Source: Lewinellaceae bacterium
Lineage (GTDB): Bacteria; Bacteroidota; Bacteroidia; Chitinophagales; Saprospiraceae
Assembly: GCA_020636195.1 (NCBI GenBank)
Contig: JACJYH010000002.1
Span: 496,001 to 560,000 of the forward strand
DNA length: 64,000 nt
Direction: 5' to 3'
Position numbers and translations under genes: made by a program. Below the pieces are notes generated by a model. The model did not search any database. It was not told where the DNA came from and saw nothing but the letters and a program-made list of their open reading frames with translations. Positions 18,692 through 28,027 of this stretch are shown here, in pieces (positions within the stretch are counted from its first letter, which is position 1; each line of letters begins with the position of its first letter).

Positions 18692-19942
18692 ATGTCTATT
18701 ACCATATTACCAATCCCTCTTGATAGTGATTTTAGTCCTGCAAACATTCCTTTTGGAGTTTTTAGGGATGGTGAGACCACTTCCGGTTGTTCTCGCATTG
18801 GAGATTATATCATTGATCTCCATGTTTGTCAGGAGTATGGCATATTCGAAGATTTACGACTTCCAAAAAACATTTTTTTCAATCGGCCTTTGAATGATTT
18901 TATGTCTTTGGGAAAAGAAGTGACGAAGGAAGTAAGGCAAACCATAATGAGTACATTTATTTTGGATGGCCAATTAGCCATCAATGATATTTGGCCTATT
19001 GAGATGTTCAGAAAAGCGGGTTCTGTTCAGATGGTGCTACCAATAACGATTGGCGATTATACGGATTTTTACTCCAGTAAAGAACATGCTACCAATGTAG
19101 GAATTATGTTTCGAGATCCAAAGAATGCCCTTTTACCCAATTGGCTTCATATTCCTGTTGGTTATCATGGAAGGTCTTCATCAATTGTTGTTTCCGGAAC
19201 TGAAGTCCATAGACCCAATGGTCAAACTATCCAAGGGAATGACACTTCTCCAACTTATGGCCCGAGCAGACAGGTTGATTTTGAATTGGAAATGGCGTTT
19301 GTAATCGGAAAAAATTCAGGATTAGGTCAGCCTATTGGTATAAATGAAGCGGAATCCTATATTTTTGGACTGATGTTATTCAACGATTGGTCTGCCCGAG
19401 ATATCCAGAAATGGGAATATGTTCCATTAGGCCCATTCTTGGCGAAAAATTTTGCTTCTACACTGTCTCCTTGGATAATCACCATGGAATCATTGGAGCC
19501 ATTCAAAGTGGAAGCACAGCCAAGAGAGAAACCGATATTACCTTACTTAGAAAGCTCGCAAAACTGTAATTACGACATCCATTTAGAAGTAGCAATAGAA
19601 ACTGAAGGCAATTCAGAGACCGTGGTGACACGCTCAAATTTTAAATACTTGTATTGGTCGATGATCCAGCAATTGGCACATCATACCGTCAATGGGTGCA
19701 ATGTCCGCGTAGGAGATCTTTTGGCATCAGGCACCATCAGTGGACCACATGAGGGAAGTTATGGATCTATGCTTGAAATAGCGTGGAAAGGTACCAAACC
19801 AGTACCAATGAAGGATGGTACAACACGCATTTTTATTCAGGATGGCGACACGGTGAAATTAAAAGGATGGGCAGGAAATGGTTCAAGTAGGGTAGGCTTC
19901 GGTGAGTGTGAAGGTAAATTGATTCCGGCATTGAATACGTAA
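18692..19942 (+). CDS. fahA: Fumarylacetoacetase
   Basis: 416 aa from ATG at 18692 (MSITILPIPLD). An upstream in-frame TTG overlaps the promoter -7 box and is rejected. Last enzyme of tyrosine degradation: fumarylacetoacetate to fumarate and acetoacetate. The FAH fold is clear: N-terminal SH3-like domain ending FYSSKEHATNVG, then the catalytic domain with VGYHGRSSSIVVSGT, FELEMAFVIGK, FGLMLFNDWSARDIQKWEY (metal ligands) and the final GFGECEGKLIPA. It heads a plus-strand group with three small downstream genes. Confidence 0.95.
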   Translation: MSITILPIPLDSDFSPANIPFGVFRDGETTSGCSRIGDYIIDLHVCQEYGIFEDLRLPKNIFFNRPLNDFMSLGKEVTKEVRQTIMSTFILDGQLAINDIWPIEMFRKAGSVQMVLPITIGDYTDFYSSKEHATNVGIMFRDPKNALLPNWLHIPVGYHGRSSSIVVSGTEVHRPNGQTIQGNDTSPTYGPSRQVDFELEMAFVIGKNSGLGQPIGINEAESYIFGLMLFNDWSARDIQKWEYVPLGPFLAKNFASTLSPWIITMESLEPFKVEAQPREKPILPYLESSQNCNYDIHLEVAIETEGNSETVVTRSNFKYLYWSMIQQLAHHTVNGCNVRVGDLLASGTISGPHEGSYGSMLEIAWKGTKPVPMKDGTTRIFIQDGDTVKLKGWAGNGSSRVGFGECEGKLIPALNT

Positions 19943-19944
19943 TT

Positions 19945-20307
19945 ATGGAATCAGCTGTTTGCTTGGAATGTGGCGACAAAATCCTAGGTAGAAGGGATAA
20001 AAAATTTTGCTCTGATCAATGCAGAACCACTTATAACAATAGACTGAACACGGATCAGAATAAATTCATGCGAAACATCAACAATATCCTGCGAAAAAAC
20101 AGGAGAATATTGGAGGCATTGAATCCAACAGGCAAAACCACTGTAACGAAAACTGATCTCTTGGATGAAGGATTTAAGTTTGCTTATTTTACCAATGAAT
20201 ATAAAACTAAATCCGGAAAAACATATAGATTTTGTTACGAACATGGCTATCTTGAGCTTGAAAATAATATATTTGCCCTTGTCATTAGAAAAGAATATGT
20301 GGATTGA
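19945..20307 (+). CDS. Small zinc-ribbon protein
   Basis: 120 aa. The N-terminus CLECGDKILGRRDKKFCSDQCRTTY has two CxxC-like pairs that would bind one zinc (treble-clef/zinc-ribbon). The remainder contains a basic helix and a C-terminal beta-rich part (GFKFAYFTNEYKTKSGKTY). It is a recurrent Bacteroidota hypothetical; the fold suggests nucleic-acid or protein binding, but the function is unknown. It starts two bases after fahA stops and overlaps the next gene. Confidence 0.7.
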   Translation: MESAVCLECGDKILGRRDKKFCSDQCRTTYNNRLNTDQNKFMRNINNILRKNRRILEALNPTGKTTVTKTDLLDEGFKFAYFTNEYKTKSGKTYRFCYEHGYLELENNIFALVIRKEYVD

Positions 20308-21173
20308 GGGATGTAAATGATATACTAGGCAAGGAGAAATTAAAAACCAAGCCACAAAATTTTTCTTCATTTCGTGAGCGCTTGCATGAGGTCATTTTTG
20401 AAGCAAATGACTTTGCCGGAAAGGCCTTTGACGTAGTACTGATTTTAATGATTTTCCTCAGTATTGTGGTCTTAATGATGGAATCAGTGCCCGCATACTA
20501 TGCCGTGTACAAGGACGCCTTTTTTTATCTTGAGTTTGCCATTACGGTGTTTTTTACGATAGAATACGCATTGCGCATCTACAGCGTGTATAGTCCAAAG
20601 TACTACATCACTAGTTTCTTCGGTATCATTGATTTATTATCTACACTACCATTTTATTTGGCTTTTTTCTTTCCATCATTTCAAACTTTGATGATCGTGA
20701 GGTCATTGAGATTGTTGCGGATATTTAGGGTGTTTAAATTGGATGCTTTCATTGATCAAGGCAATTTTATCATGGCTGCGCTCAAAGAAAGTTCAAAGAA
20801 AATCATGTTATTTTCCTTTGCCATGTTCATCTTGATCACCATTTTTGGATCCATCATGTATCTGGTAGAACACGATGTGAATGAGAATTTTGACAGCATT
20901 CCGAGAAGTGTATATTGGGCCGTAGTAACCATCACCACCGTGGGATATGGTGACATTTCCCCTGTGACTGCATTTGGACAGTTCCTAGCTTCTGTGGTGA
21001 TGCTGACAGGTTATGTCATCATTGCAGTACCAACAGGAATCGTCACCGCCAATGTTGTGCAAAAGCAAAGTAATAAGAAAAATCTGACTGAATCTTGCCC
21101 ATTTTGTCTGAAAGAAGGCCATGAGAAAGGAGCGAAGTATTGCAATGCCTGTGGTCATGCTTTGAATGAATAA
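20304..21173 (+). CDS. Voltage-gated-type potassium channel with C-terminal zinc ribbon
   Basis: 289 aa, six transmembrane segments. S4 carries regularly spaced arginines (VRSLRLLRIFRVFKL) and the selectivity filter is TTVGYGD. The cytoplasmic tail ends in CPFC...CNAC, a four-cysteine zinc ribbon. Start is TTG at 20304, overlapping the upstream stop (TTGA); the next Met lies inside S1, so this start is needed. Inner membrane; K+ conduction is predicted, gating signal unknown. Confidence 0.9.
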   Translation: MRDVNDILGKEKLKTKPQNFSSFRERLHEVIFEANDFAGKAFDVVLILMIFLSIVVLMMESVPAYYAVYKDAFFYLEFAITVFFTIEYALRIYSVYSPKYYITSFFGIIDLLSTLPFYLAFFFPSFQTLMIVRSLRLLRIFRVFKLDAFIDQGNFIMAALKESSKKIMLFSFAMFILITIFGSIMYLVEHDVNENFDSIPRSVYWAVVTITTVGYGDISPVTAFGQFLASVVMLTGYVIIAVPTGIVTANVVQKQSNKKNLTESCPFCLKEGHEKGAKYCNACGHALNE

Positions 21174-21185
21174 ATCAAGTAAGTT

Positions 21186-21908
21186 ATGAGTGATTGGTTG
21201 CAGCGAACACAGCTTTTAATAGGTGATGAAGCCATTAAGCAATTGAAGGAAAAGCATGTGCTCATCATTGGATTAGGAGGCGTAGGGAGTTATGCTGCGG
21301 AATTTTTAGTTAGAGCAGGTGTGGGACAATTGACCATGGTAGATGGAGATTTGGTTGATGTCACCAATATCAATAGACAACTCCAAGCTACCCACGAAAC
21401 CATTGGTAAAAGTAAGGCCAAAGTGCTTGCTGCACGTTTTTACGAGATCAACCCTGAAGTTAAATTGCACGTACACGATAGATTTTTAGAACCTGAGGAC
21501 ATGACTACCTTGGTTACTGCAGGGAAATTTGATTTTATCATGGATTGTATCGATAGCCTATCTCCCAAACTGGGTCTCATCTCATTGGCAAAAAGGCATA
21601 AACTTCTCTTTATCAGTGCGATGGGAGCAGGTGGAAAGCTTGATCCCTCAAAGATAAAAATTGCAGATATTTCGCGTACCAAAGAATGCAAATTTGCCAA
21701 AGCAATTAAAAAACGATTGAAAAAAGTAGGTATCCGCGATGGTGTTTTAGTGGTCTATTCTGAAGAAATACAACCTAAAAATGCGTTACAAATGACAGAT
21801 GGTAACCACTACAAGCGTTCGTTTTATGGTACTATTTCCTACATGCCTGCATTATTTGGCTTGTTTATGGCCAGCGAAGTCATCAGGCGATTGGCAGGAT
21901 TGAAATAG
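21186..21908 (+). CDS. tcdA: tRNA threonylcarbamoyladenosine dehydratase (ThiF/E1-like)
   Basis: 240 aa. ATP-dependent cyclisation of t6A37 to ct6A in tRNA. The E1-like Rossmann motif is VLIIGLGGVGSYAAEFLVRAGVG, followed by DGDLVDVTNINRQLQA. DCIDSLSPKL and SAMGAGGKLDPSKIKIADI are TcdA/CsdL-type. MoeB/ThiF proteins would show extra zinc cysteines, which are absent. It follows the channel gene by 12 bases. Confidence 0.88.
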   Translation: MSDWLQRTQLLIGDEAIKQLKEKHVLIIGLGGVGSYAAEFLVRAGVGQLTMVDGDLVDVTNINRQLQATHETIGKSKAKVLAARFYEINPEVKLHVHDRFLEPEDMTTLVTAGKFDFIMDCIDSLSPKLGLISLAKRHKLLFISAMGAGGKLDPSKIKIADISRTKECKFAKAIKKRLKKVGIRDGVLVVYSEEIQPKNALQMTDGNHYKRSFYGTISYMPALFGLFMASEVIRRLAGLK

Positions 21909-21934
21909 TTAGTGCCTAATTGCACTAAGTCAAA

Positions 21935-24538
21935 TCACTTTTTTGGAAATATAGAACGAAATGCATCCACAAGTTTTTCATTAGGTTCTGTTTGGATAAG
22001 ATGCTCTATGCGTTGATTGAGATCACTTCCCATTGCTATGGCTTCAGATACATTCCCCATTGATTCTACTTGCTGTAAAATCTGTGATAGAATATACATG
22101 GAATAATATTTCCTAAATTGATTTTGCGAAGGGTTTGAAACCAATGACAATAAATTATTTCCCGCCGTGGTCAAGGTTGGCAATGACTTACCTGCTAGAT
22201 ATTCATTGTACAATGCAAAAAATTCATTCATTTTATCCGATGGAATGGAAAGACTATGTTGATTGAAAAATTGGAGATTTTGTGGTGTATCTTCTGTCAT
22301 CATACCTGCCAAAATCAATACCATATTGTCAGAACTATCTTTTTGTAGTGCCGGAATATAAGCAGCTAGGGACTCAGGTTTGATCTCTTTCAAAACATAA
22401 CTGGCTAAGTACAACATTTGATAAGATTTTTCGGTTTTCATGACCGTTTCTGCTAGTGTTGTTGGGTCGAAATCTTCTATACTTAAGAGTAACTGAAACG
22501 CCGAAGCCCTCACTTCTGTATTGGGATCACTCAATGCCAAGGACTGTAATTTTTCAATGAAATTACCCAATTTTGTTTCAGGAATGCTGTGAAGCGTACT
22601 CAGCCTCACAAAATAATAATCTGCATTCAATCCATCATTGATCACCGCTTCTATGTGGTCTTCATCCAGTCGAGATAGTGCGGAAATTTTATCAAAGACA
22701 AGTGGTGATAATTGGAACTGTTTCTGGTATTCCATCTGGGTTTTATTCTCTTGAAATAATCCGAGGAGTACATTATTGCCATCCAAATTGATGACATCAG
22801 GTTTTGTTGAGACATTTTTTATTAAAATGGTATCTCTCAATTTCTTTACAGTGCCCTTGTACCATTGTGTTGGTGCACCTTCATAATAGAGAGCAATGTC
22901 AAATGGAAGTATAAACGGTTTGGAAAAATCATCACTGGTGCTCTCTTGGCTGACGTCAATGGTAACCGATTTCGAAACATCGTCATAAGCATAATTGATG
23001 TCCAAGTTTGGATGACCAACACCAAAAAACCATTGATCAAAAAACCAGTGTAGATCCAATCCGGAAACGTCTTCAAATGCCAATCTCAGTTCGTCAGCTT
23101 CAACAGACGAGTAGGCATTTTTTGTAAGATAGTGATTTAAGCCTGCAAAAAAGGCTTCGTCACCGAGATAGTATCGCAATTGATGCAATATCAATCCACC
23201 TTTGTTGTATGAATGTGCGTCGAACATTTTTTCTTTATTGACATAGTGATAGTCAATCAAAGGATGCGCTCCACCACTATATACTTGAGACAAGTAGCCA
23301 TTGAGTTCTTCCATTCTATGATGGTCTGCTTTGTCTCTGCCATATTTGTATTCTGCCCACAAATATTCAGCATAATTGGCAAAGCCTTCATTCAGTGTTA
23401 GGTTTGACCAGTCTTCGCAAGTGACAAGGTCACCAAACCAATGGTGCATCATTTCATGCGAAACGATGTAGTCATTGTCGTTATCGATCAATTCATTTTC
23501 ATGTTTTTGAATGAAGTCGCCAAACACAACGGCTGTTGTATTTTCCATTGCTCCTGATACGTATTCTTTGACCACAATTTGTGCATATTTATCCCACGGA
23601 TATGGATAATTGATGGTTTTTGAAAAGAAAGTAAGCATTTCAGGCGTATGATTGAAGATGCGCTTGGCATCAGCGGCGTATTCATGATCAACGATGTATT
23701 GGAGTGGTATGCCATTCCAAGTTTCCTGACTCACTGCCCAATCGCCTACCGCTATCATTACCAAGTACGGTGTATGTGGTTTGTCCTGCACCCAACGGTC
23801 AGCCCTCAAGCCATTTCCGAGATTTTTGGATTCAATGAGTTTTCCATTGGACAAAGTCATATATTTTTCAGGAACTTGCAGTGTGATACTTTGAGTGAAT
23901 CTCTCCGTAGGTTTATCAAATGTGGGAAACCATTTGCTGTTGTTTTCGGTCTCACCTTGGCTCCAAATTTGGGTTGGGCTGTCGGGATTCGTTTCTAGTG
24001 GATCAATGAAGAACAAGCCTTTGTCAGACTGGATCGCATTAGAAGCATCACTTAATGAAGTCTCATTTGGTTTGGCTGTGTAATCCACAAAGACCTTGAA
24101 TTTCTCATCTTTTTTATATGTTTTACCCAATGGAATGGTCAATTCTTCACCATTATAAGTGAAGTTTTTTATTTCAATGCCATTGACTAAAACAGAGTGA
24201 ATGTCAAACCCATCTGCATCCAAAGTGATTTGATCTATCGGGTAAAAATAGGGTTTGATGTCTAAGCCAGCCTTGCCAAATACCTCTTGCTTCGCAAAAT
24301 CAAAACTCACGGTTAAATCCATGTGCAGGATGTCATACGTAATGGGTTTTGTAGCTCTAAACTCTTCGCTCTGTGGCGCAAGAAACTTTGTCTCGGTATC
24401 TGTGATCTCCAATGTGTCTAAGACTTCAGAAACGTATTCATCTTCAGTATTATTCTGAAGTGTTTTATTAGTGCTACAACTATTTGATAATAAAGCTAAT
24501 ATAAAAATAAAAGAATATACTATTAAGTTACGCATCAT
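21935..24538 (-). CDS. M1-family zinc aminopeptidase, lipoprotein
   Basis: 867 aa. Signal peptide with lipobox ending LLSNSC, so it is anchored in a membrane facing the periplasm or surface. Residues ~60-560 form the M1 catalytic unit: SGAMENTTAVVFG (substrate-binding GAMEN) and zinc motif HEMMHHWFGDLV...NEGFANYAEYLW. The C-terminal ~300 residues are helical, as in M1 ERAP/HEAT-like domains. Removes N-terminal residues from imported peptides. Single-gene unit, convergent with tcdA (26-base gap). Confidence 0.93.
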   Translation of the reverse strand: MMRNLIVYSFIFILALLSNSCSTNKTLQNNTEDEYVSEVLDTLEITDTETKFLAPQSEEFRATKPITYDILHMDLTVSFDFAKQEVFGKAGLDIKPYFYPIDQITLDADGFDIHSVLVNGIEIKNFTYNGEELTIPLGKTYKKDEKFKVFVDYTAKPNETSLSDASNAIQSDKGLFFIDPLETNPDSPTQIWSQGETENNSKWFPTFDKPTERFTQSITLQVPEKYMTLSNGKLIESKNLGNGLRADRWVQDKPHTPYLVMIAVGDWAVSQETWNGIPLQYIVDHEYAADAKRIFNHTPEMLTFFSKTINYPYPWDKYAQIVVKEYVSGAMENTTAVVFGDFIQKHENELIDNDNDYIVSHEMMHHWFGDLVTCEDWSNLTLNEGFANYAEYLWAEYKYGRDKADHHRMEELNGYLSQVYSGGAHPLIDYHYVNKEKMFDAHSYNKGGLILHQLRYYLGDEAFFAGLNHYLTKNAYSSVEADELRLAFEDVSGLDLHWFFDQWFFGVGHPNLDINYAYDDVSKSVTIDVSQESTSDDFSKPFILPFDIALYYEGAPTQWYKGTVKKLRDTILIKNVSTKPDVINLDGNNVLLGLFQENKTQMEYQKQFQLSPLVFDKISALSRLDEDHIEAVINDGLNADYYFVRLSTLHSIPETKLGNFIEKLQSLALSDPNTEVRASAFQLLLSIEDFDPTTLAETVMKTEKSYQMLYLASYVLKEIKPESLAAYIPALQKDSSDNMVLILAGMMTEDTPQNLQFFNQHSLSIPSDKMNEFFALYNEYLAGKSLPTLTTAGNNLLSLVSNPSQNQFRKYYSMYILSQILQQVESMGNVSEAIAMGSDLNQRIEHLIQTEPNEKLVDAFRSIFPKK

Positions 24539-24687
24539 TGAATTAAGTTGATATGGTGATAAGCTTTTATTGGGGGTGCAAACGTACGAATTTTAATCGA
24601 TATTGCATTTGTTAATATCAATTCGATGTATAATAAGGGAAATATTCTATCGTTTGTTGAGTGAATTAATATTTATTTAACACTAAA

Positions 24688-25155
24688 ATGTATTTTATGA
24701 AAAGTCTCATGTTTGTTTTCTTTGCTTTTGTTTTGATGAATGTGATGTATGGTCAAGAGCGCTTGTATTTTATTCCGGGAGCTTGGTCAGTAAAATACTA
24801 CACGCAAGATGGGTATATCAAGAAAAGTGAAGTCTCGTCATTTCTTAAAGATGATGCCATCGCTTTGAATCATTGGAAGAAGTATCAAGGCTTGGAAATG
24901 ACCAGTTATGTGTTTTTGGCGGCTCAAATCGGGTCAGGAATTTGGTGGATCAATGATATCGCAAACAAAAAGTCTGCTAGTCTGTCGTCCGGTCTTTTTA
25001 TCGCGTCCGCCTTAGGTGGTTATATTACGAGTTTTTCAGCCGTTGAGCAAAGGAAAAAAGCCCTGCTGCAGTTCAATGGAATCAACGGCAACAAAAGAAA
25101 ACTATCCCTTCAGTTTGGAAATAACGGTGTAGGTTTCTCGATGTCTTTGAATTAA
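24688..25155 (+). CDS. Small exported protein, unknown function
   Basis: 155 aa. Signal peptide ending VMYGQ; starts at 24688 or the second Met (MKSLMF). Two moderately hydrophobic stretches (~75-90 and ~100-118) suggest membrane association. No family recognised. Downstream, 25165-25187 has a GGCA/TGCC hairpin followed by a T-run that may terminate transcription. Confidence 0.6.
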   Translation: MYFMKSLMFVFFAFVLMNVMYGQERLYFIPGAWSVKYYTQDGYIKKSEVSSFLKDDAIALNHWKKYQGLEMTSYVFLAAQIGSGIWWINDIANKKSASLSSGLFIASALGGYITSFSAVEQRKKALLQFNGINGNKRKLSLQFGNNGVGFSMSLN

Positions 25156-25450
25156 ATGAGTTTCCGGCAGGTTTTTTGCCTTTTTATGCCGAGTAATGAT
25201 CATAAAACAGAACGAGCCAACTTTCTTTCAAAAACCTTGTAAAATTAAATAGACGTATAATGCCATCAAACCTTCAATGGATATGGTGGATTTTGCAGAA
25301 AAAAGACTTTTTAATATTAAATAATGATTGCTCCCCTAGAAAATATCGTGTATTTTTTAGGATTATTTTCGGCTAACTTATGGTATTCCAATATTAGTTA
25401 TTTTTTGTTTTGTTATGCAGGTTTTGGTCAGGCATATTTGCGCTATTACT
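25156..25450. other. Intergenic, no gene seen
   Basis: About 295 AT-rich bases between the small exported protein and the first tandem array. Apart from the weak hairpin after the preceding gene I see nothing supportable. Confidence 0.6.
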
Positions 25451-25527
25451 CCGACTATAACCCGACTATAACCCGACTATAACTCGACTATAACCCGACT
25501 ATGACTTGACTATGACCTGACATTAAG
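25451..25527. repeat. 11-bp tandem array, copy 1 (6 units plus a degenerate one)
   Basis: The unit is yyGACTATrAC. Six complete units (25451-25516) and a decayed seventh (ending 25527). The array forms the left edge of the long direct repeat that continues to 26034. Confidence 0.85.
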
Positions 25528-26034
25528 CAAAATTAGATATGCTGAGTGGTAAAATCCATTTTGTTTTGTAATTATTGTGGCTTTTACCTCAATTTCTAGT
25601 ACAACGATGTAGCCAACTCCTAACATACTTTTGAAATACATCTCAATGAAGACGTTTATACCAATCAAATCAAAAAATTTGTAGGGGCAGTGTCCTGACA
25701 CCTTCGTCAGGGGCAAAGCCCTGACATCTTCCATTTAGGCAAAGCATATCAGGTTATCATTTGAAACAAGGTATGTTTGTATATTTAAAGACAATAATAA
25801 AAACAATACAAATCCAGGGGCAGAGCCCCGGCATCTTCATAGGAGCGCAAGCTCCGAAAATCCCCTAGGGGCAGAGCCCTGACATCTTCAACGTTGTGGT
25901 AAATAGTAAATTTAACATTATAAAAAAAATTCATCCACCATCAGAAAAATACCTATATTTGACGGTAATTTGAAATGATCAAAAAAACTTACCCGAAATG
26001 CGAATTGTCATTTTTCTATTGTTTACAATGTTTC
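25517..26034 (+). repeat. Long direct repeat, left copy (pairs with 28017-28533)
   Basis: About 517 bases nearly identical to 28017-28533. It carries palindromic GC-rich motifs (GGGGCAGAGCCCC and relatives), a TATATTTG box (25954-25961), and the first 12 codons of the downstream gene. A third, shorter decayed copy of its middle part (GAGCCCTAACATCTTCCATT) lies at about 27800-27860. Confidence 0.85.
25954..25961 (+). promoter_or_regulatory. -7 box candidate for the PKD/T9SS gene
   Basis: TATATTTG matches TAnnTTTG, 36 bases before the start codon. No TTG at the right distance was found, so this is tentative. The same box is duplicated in the right-hand repeat. Confidence 0.35.
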
Positions 26035-27791
26035 TAGTTCAAGAATCTTATTGCCAAAAGGAGGATTATATTTGGGTTATGGGGGACCACGGAGGATATC
26101 GCTCTTCGCAGATTGATTCATTTTGGACCTCATTTCGATTAAACTTCAATGAGGATCCGATGCGATTTGAGTGGATGCCGGCCAGACCTATGAAATTTAA
26201 TCGTACATGTGGGGTAATAAGTCATAAAGATGGAGAGTTGTTTTGTTATAGTAATGGTATGAGTATCGATGGGGCAGATAATCACGTTATTTCCGGAGCA
26301 GACACTATCAATTACGGAGCGTTTTGGGAACTTTGGAGGTTAGGGAGTGATAACAACAAGATAAATTTTGGATTCACCTTGCCCCAAGGGATGCTGTTTT
26401 TACCATGGCCCGGTAAACCCGATTCAATATTTTTTGCAACCATTTTTTCGGATGATTCATTTGTAAATGTTAATTTAGGGAAATATGGCATCATTTCTAA
26501 GAGTGGGAATAGCGGTTCCGGAGAGCTCATACAAAAGGATGTTTTGTTTCATGAGGGAGGACTAAAAAACTCTATACAAGCTGTAAGACATGCCAATGGA
26601 CGGGATTGGTGGATCATATTGATTGGCGAAGAAAATGTAAAGTATTACATTTATAAATTGGATACCGAGGGGATTGCATTGGTTAATATCCAAGACATTG
26701 GGCAATATCATAAGGGGATTGATATAGGCAATGCCTATTTTTCTTTAGATGGTTCAAAATTTGTCTGCAATGATGCTCTGATTTGGAATAATAGTACGGT
26801 GGTTTCTATCTTTGATTTTGATCGTTGTAGTGGCACCCTTTCCAATGGAATTTTTGACACCATTCCTACCTATGAAGCACACTTAGGTATTGGTACCATA
26901 TTTTCACCAAATGGCAAATATCTCTACGTAAATAATGATTATGAACTGTATCAATATGATATGGATACAGAGGACATCATACAATCCAGAATAGTATTAG
27001 ATACTTACGATGGTTTTCAAAGTCACCCTCATCCCCAATTGTATATTACCACCTTCGGTTATTGGGCGTATGGACCTGATGGCAGATTATACAATGTTTC
27101 TGGTGCAGGATCAGCACAGCATATGCATGTGATGCACTATCCGGATGAAGGTGGCATAGCGTCTCACTTTCAGCAACATGCTATCAAAATTCCAAATAAT
27201 CACTGGACCATCCCCAATTTTCCTAATTACCGCCTCGGCCCTTTAGACGGATCGACGTGTGATACGCTCGGTCTGGACAACCACCCCGTAGCGAAGTTCC
27301 GCTACGAGCCGGACAACCTCGATAATACGCGACTGCGGTTTACGGACTTGAGCTATTTCCGGCCGGAGTCGTGGACATGGAACTTCGGTGACGGCAGCCC
27401 ACAGGAGCATGCTAGGAATCCATACCATAACTTTTCACTTGATGGCGTCTATCACGTCTGTCTCACCGTCAGCAACGAAAACAGCAGCAACACCACATGC
27501 CGTGACATCACTATTGGCCCATTTGGGAGCTCTGTTACCACCTTAAATACGGCTGTTGTATCCACCTTCCCGAATCCGGTAGAGGACTATCTCCTCGTCA
27601 CCCTCGGTGAGTACGTGCCCGCACATGGAGAGATCAGCCTCTATAACATCTCGGGTCACTCTGTCCTGACACAACGTCTCTACTACGGTCAGAACAACAT
27701 AGATATGCAGTCGCTGCCTTCCGGCATATATCTCTGGCACTTTACAGATAAAGGTGTTCAAATAAGAGAAGGCAAGTTGGTGAAGCGGTGA
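25998..27791 (+). CDS. Secreted PKD-domain protein with T9SS sorting domain
   Basis: 597 aa. Signal peptide ends SYCQ. Residues ~20-410 look like a beta-propeller-type region (repeated FSPNGKYLYVNND, GPDGRLYNVS motifs). A PKD domain follows (~425-500: FRYEPDNLDNTRLRFTD, WNFGDGSPQEHARNPYH), then a type-A T9SS sorting domain (VVSTFPNPVEDYLLVTL to GKLVKR). Exported through the type IX system; function unknown. From about 27235 the base composition changes sharply to GC-rich codons, so the PKD/T9SS part differs from the N-terminal part. It is flanked by long direct repeats that include its promoter and first 12 codons. Confidence 0.85.
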   Translation: MRIVIFLLFTMFLVQESYCQKEDYIWVMGDHGGYRSSQIDSFWTSFRLNFNEDPMRFEWMPARPMKFNRTCGVISHKDGELFCYSNGMSIDGADNHVISGADTINYGAFWELWRLGSDNNKINFGFTLPQGMLFLPWPGKPDSIFFATIFSDDSFVNVNLGKYGIISKSGNSGSGELIQKDVLFHEGGLKNSIQAVRHANGRDWWIILIGEENVKYYIYKLDTEGIALVNIQDIGQYHKGIDIGNAYFSLDGSKFVCNDALIWNNSTVVSIFDFDRCSGTLSNGIFDTIPTYEAHLGIGTIFSPNGKYLYVNNDYELYQYDMDTEDIIQSRIVLDTYDGFQSHPHPQLYITTFGYWAYGPDGRLYNVSGAGSAQHMHVMHYPDEGGIASHFQQHAIKIPNNHWTIPNFPNYRLGPLDGSTCDTLGLDNHPVAKFRYEPDNLDNTRLRFTDLSYFRPESWTWNFGDGSPQEHARNPYHNFSLDGVYHVCLTVSNENSSNTTCRDITIGPFGSSVTTLNTAVVSTFPNPVEDYLLVTLGEYVPAHGEISLYNISGHSVLTQRLYYGQNNIDMQSLPSGIYLWHFTDKGVQIREGKLVKR

Positions 27792-27928
27792 TGGTGGTAT
27801 CAAGGGAAGAGCCCTAACATCTTCCATTTCGGCAAGCCATATCAGCTCATCATTTTAAATAAAAATTATGTCTGTATTGATGATATATATCCCGCAAGTT
27901 ACGTAAATTGCACATTTGCTCTATTAAC

Positions 27929-28027
27929 CCGACTATAACCCGACTATAACTCGACTATAACTCGACTATAACCCGACTATGACCCGACTATAACTCGACT
28001 ATAACTTGACTATGACCTGACATTAAG
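27929..28027. repeat. 11-bp tandem array, copy 2 (8 units plus a degenerate one)
   Basis: Same unit as at 25451, with eight complete units (27929-28016) and a decayed ninth. It differs from copy 1 by exactly two units. Confidence 0.85.

Noticed and set aside
25510..27827. Two minus-strand frames beginning MEDVRALPL as a small gene family
   Set aside because: Both start in the GC-rich palindromic repeat and run antisense through repeat DNA or through the T9SS gene; no coding signal.
25451..28027. CRISPR array
   Set aside because: The 11-bp units are contiguous, without unique spacers, and no cas genes are near.
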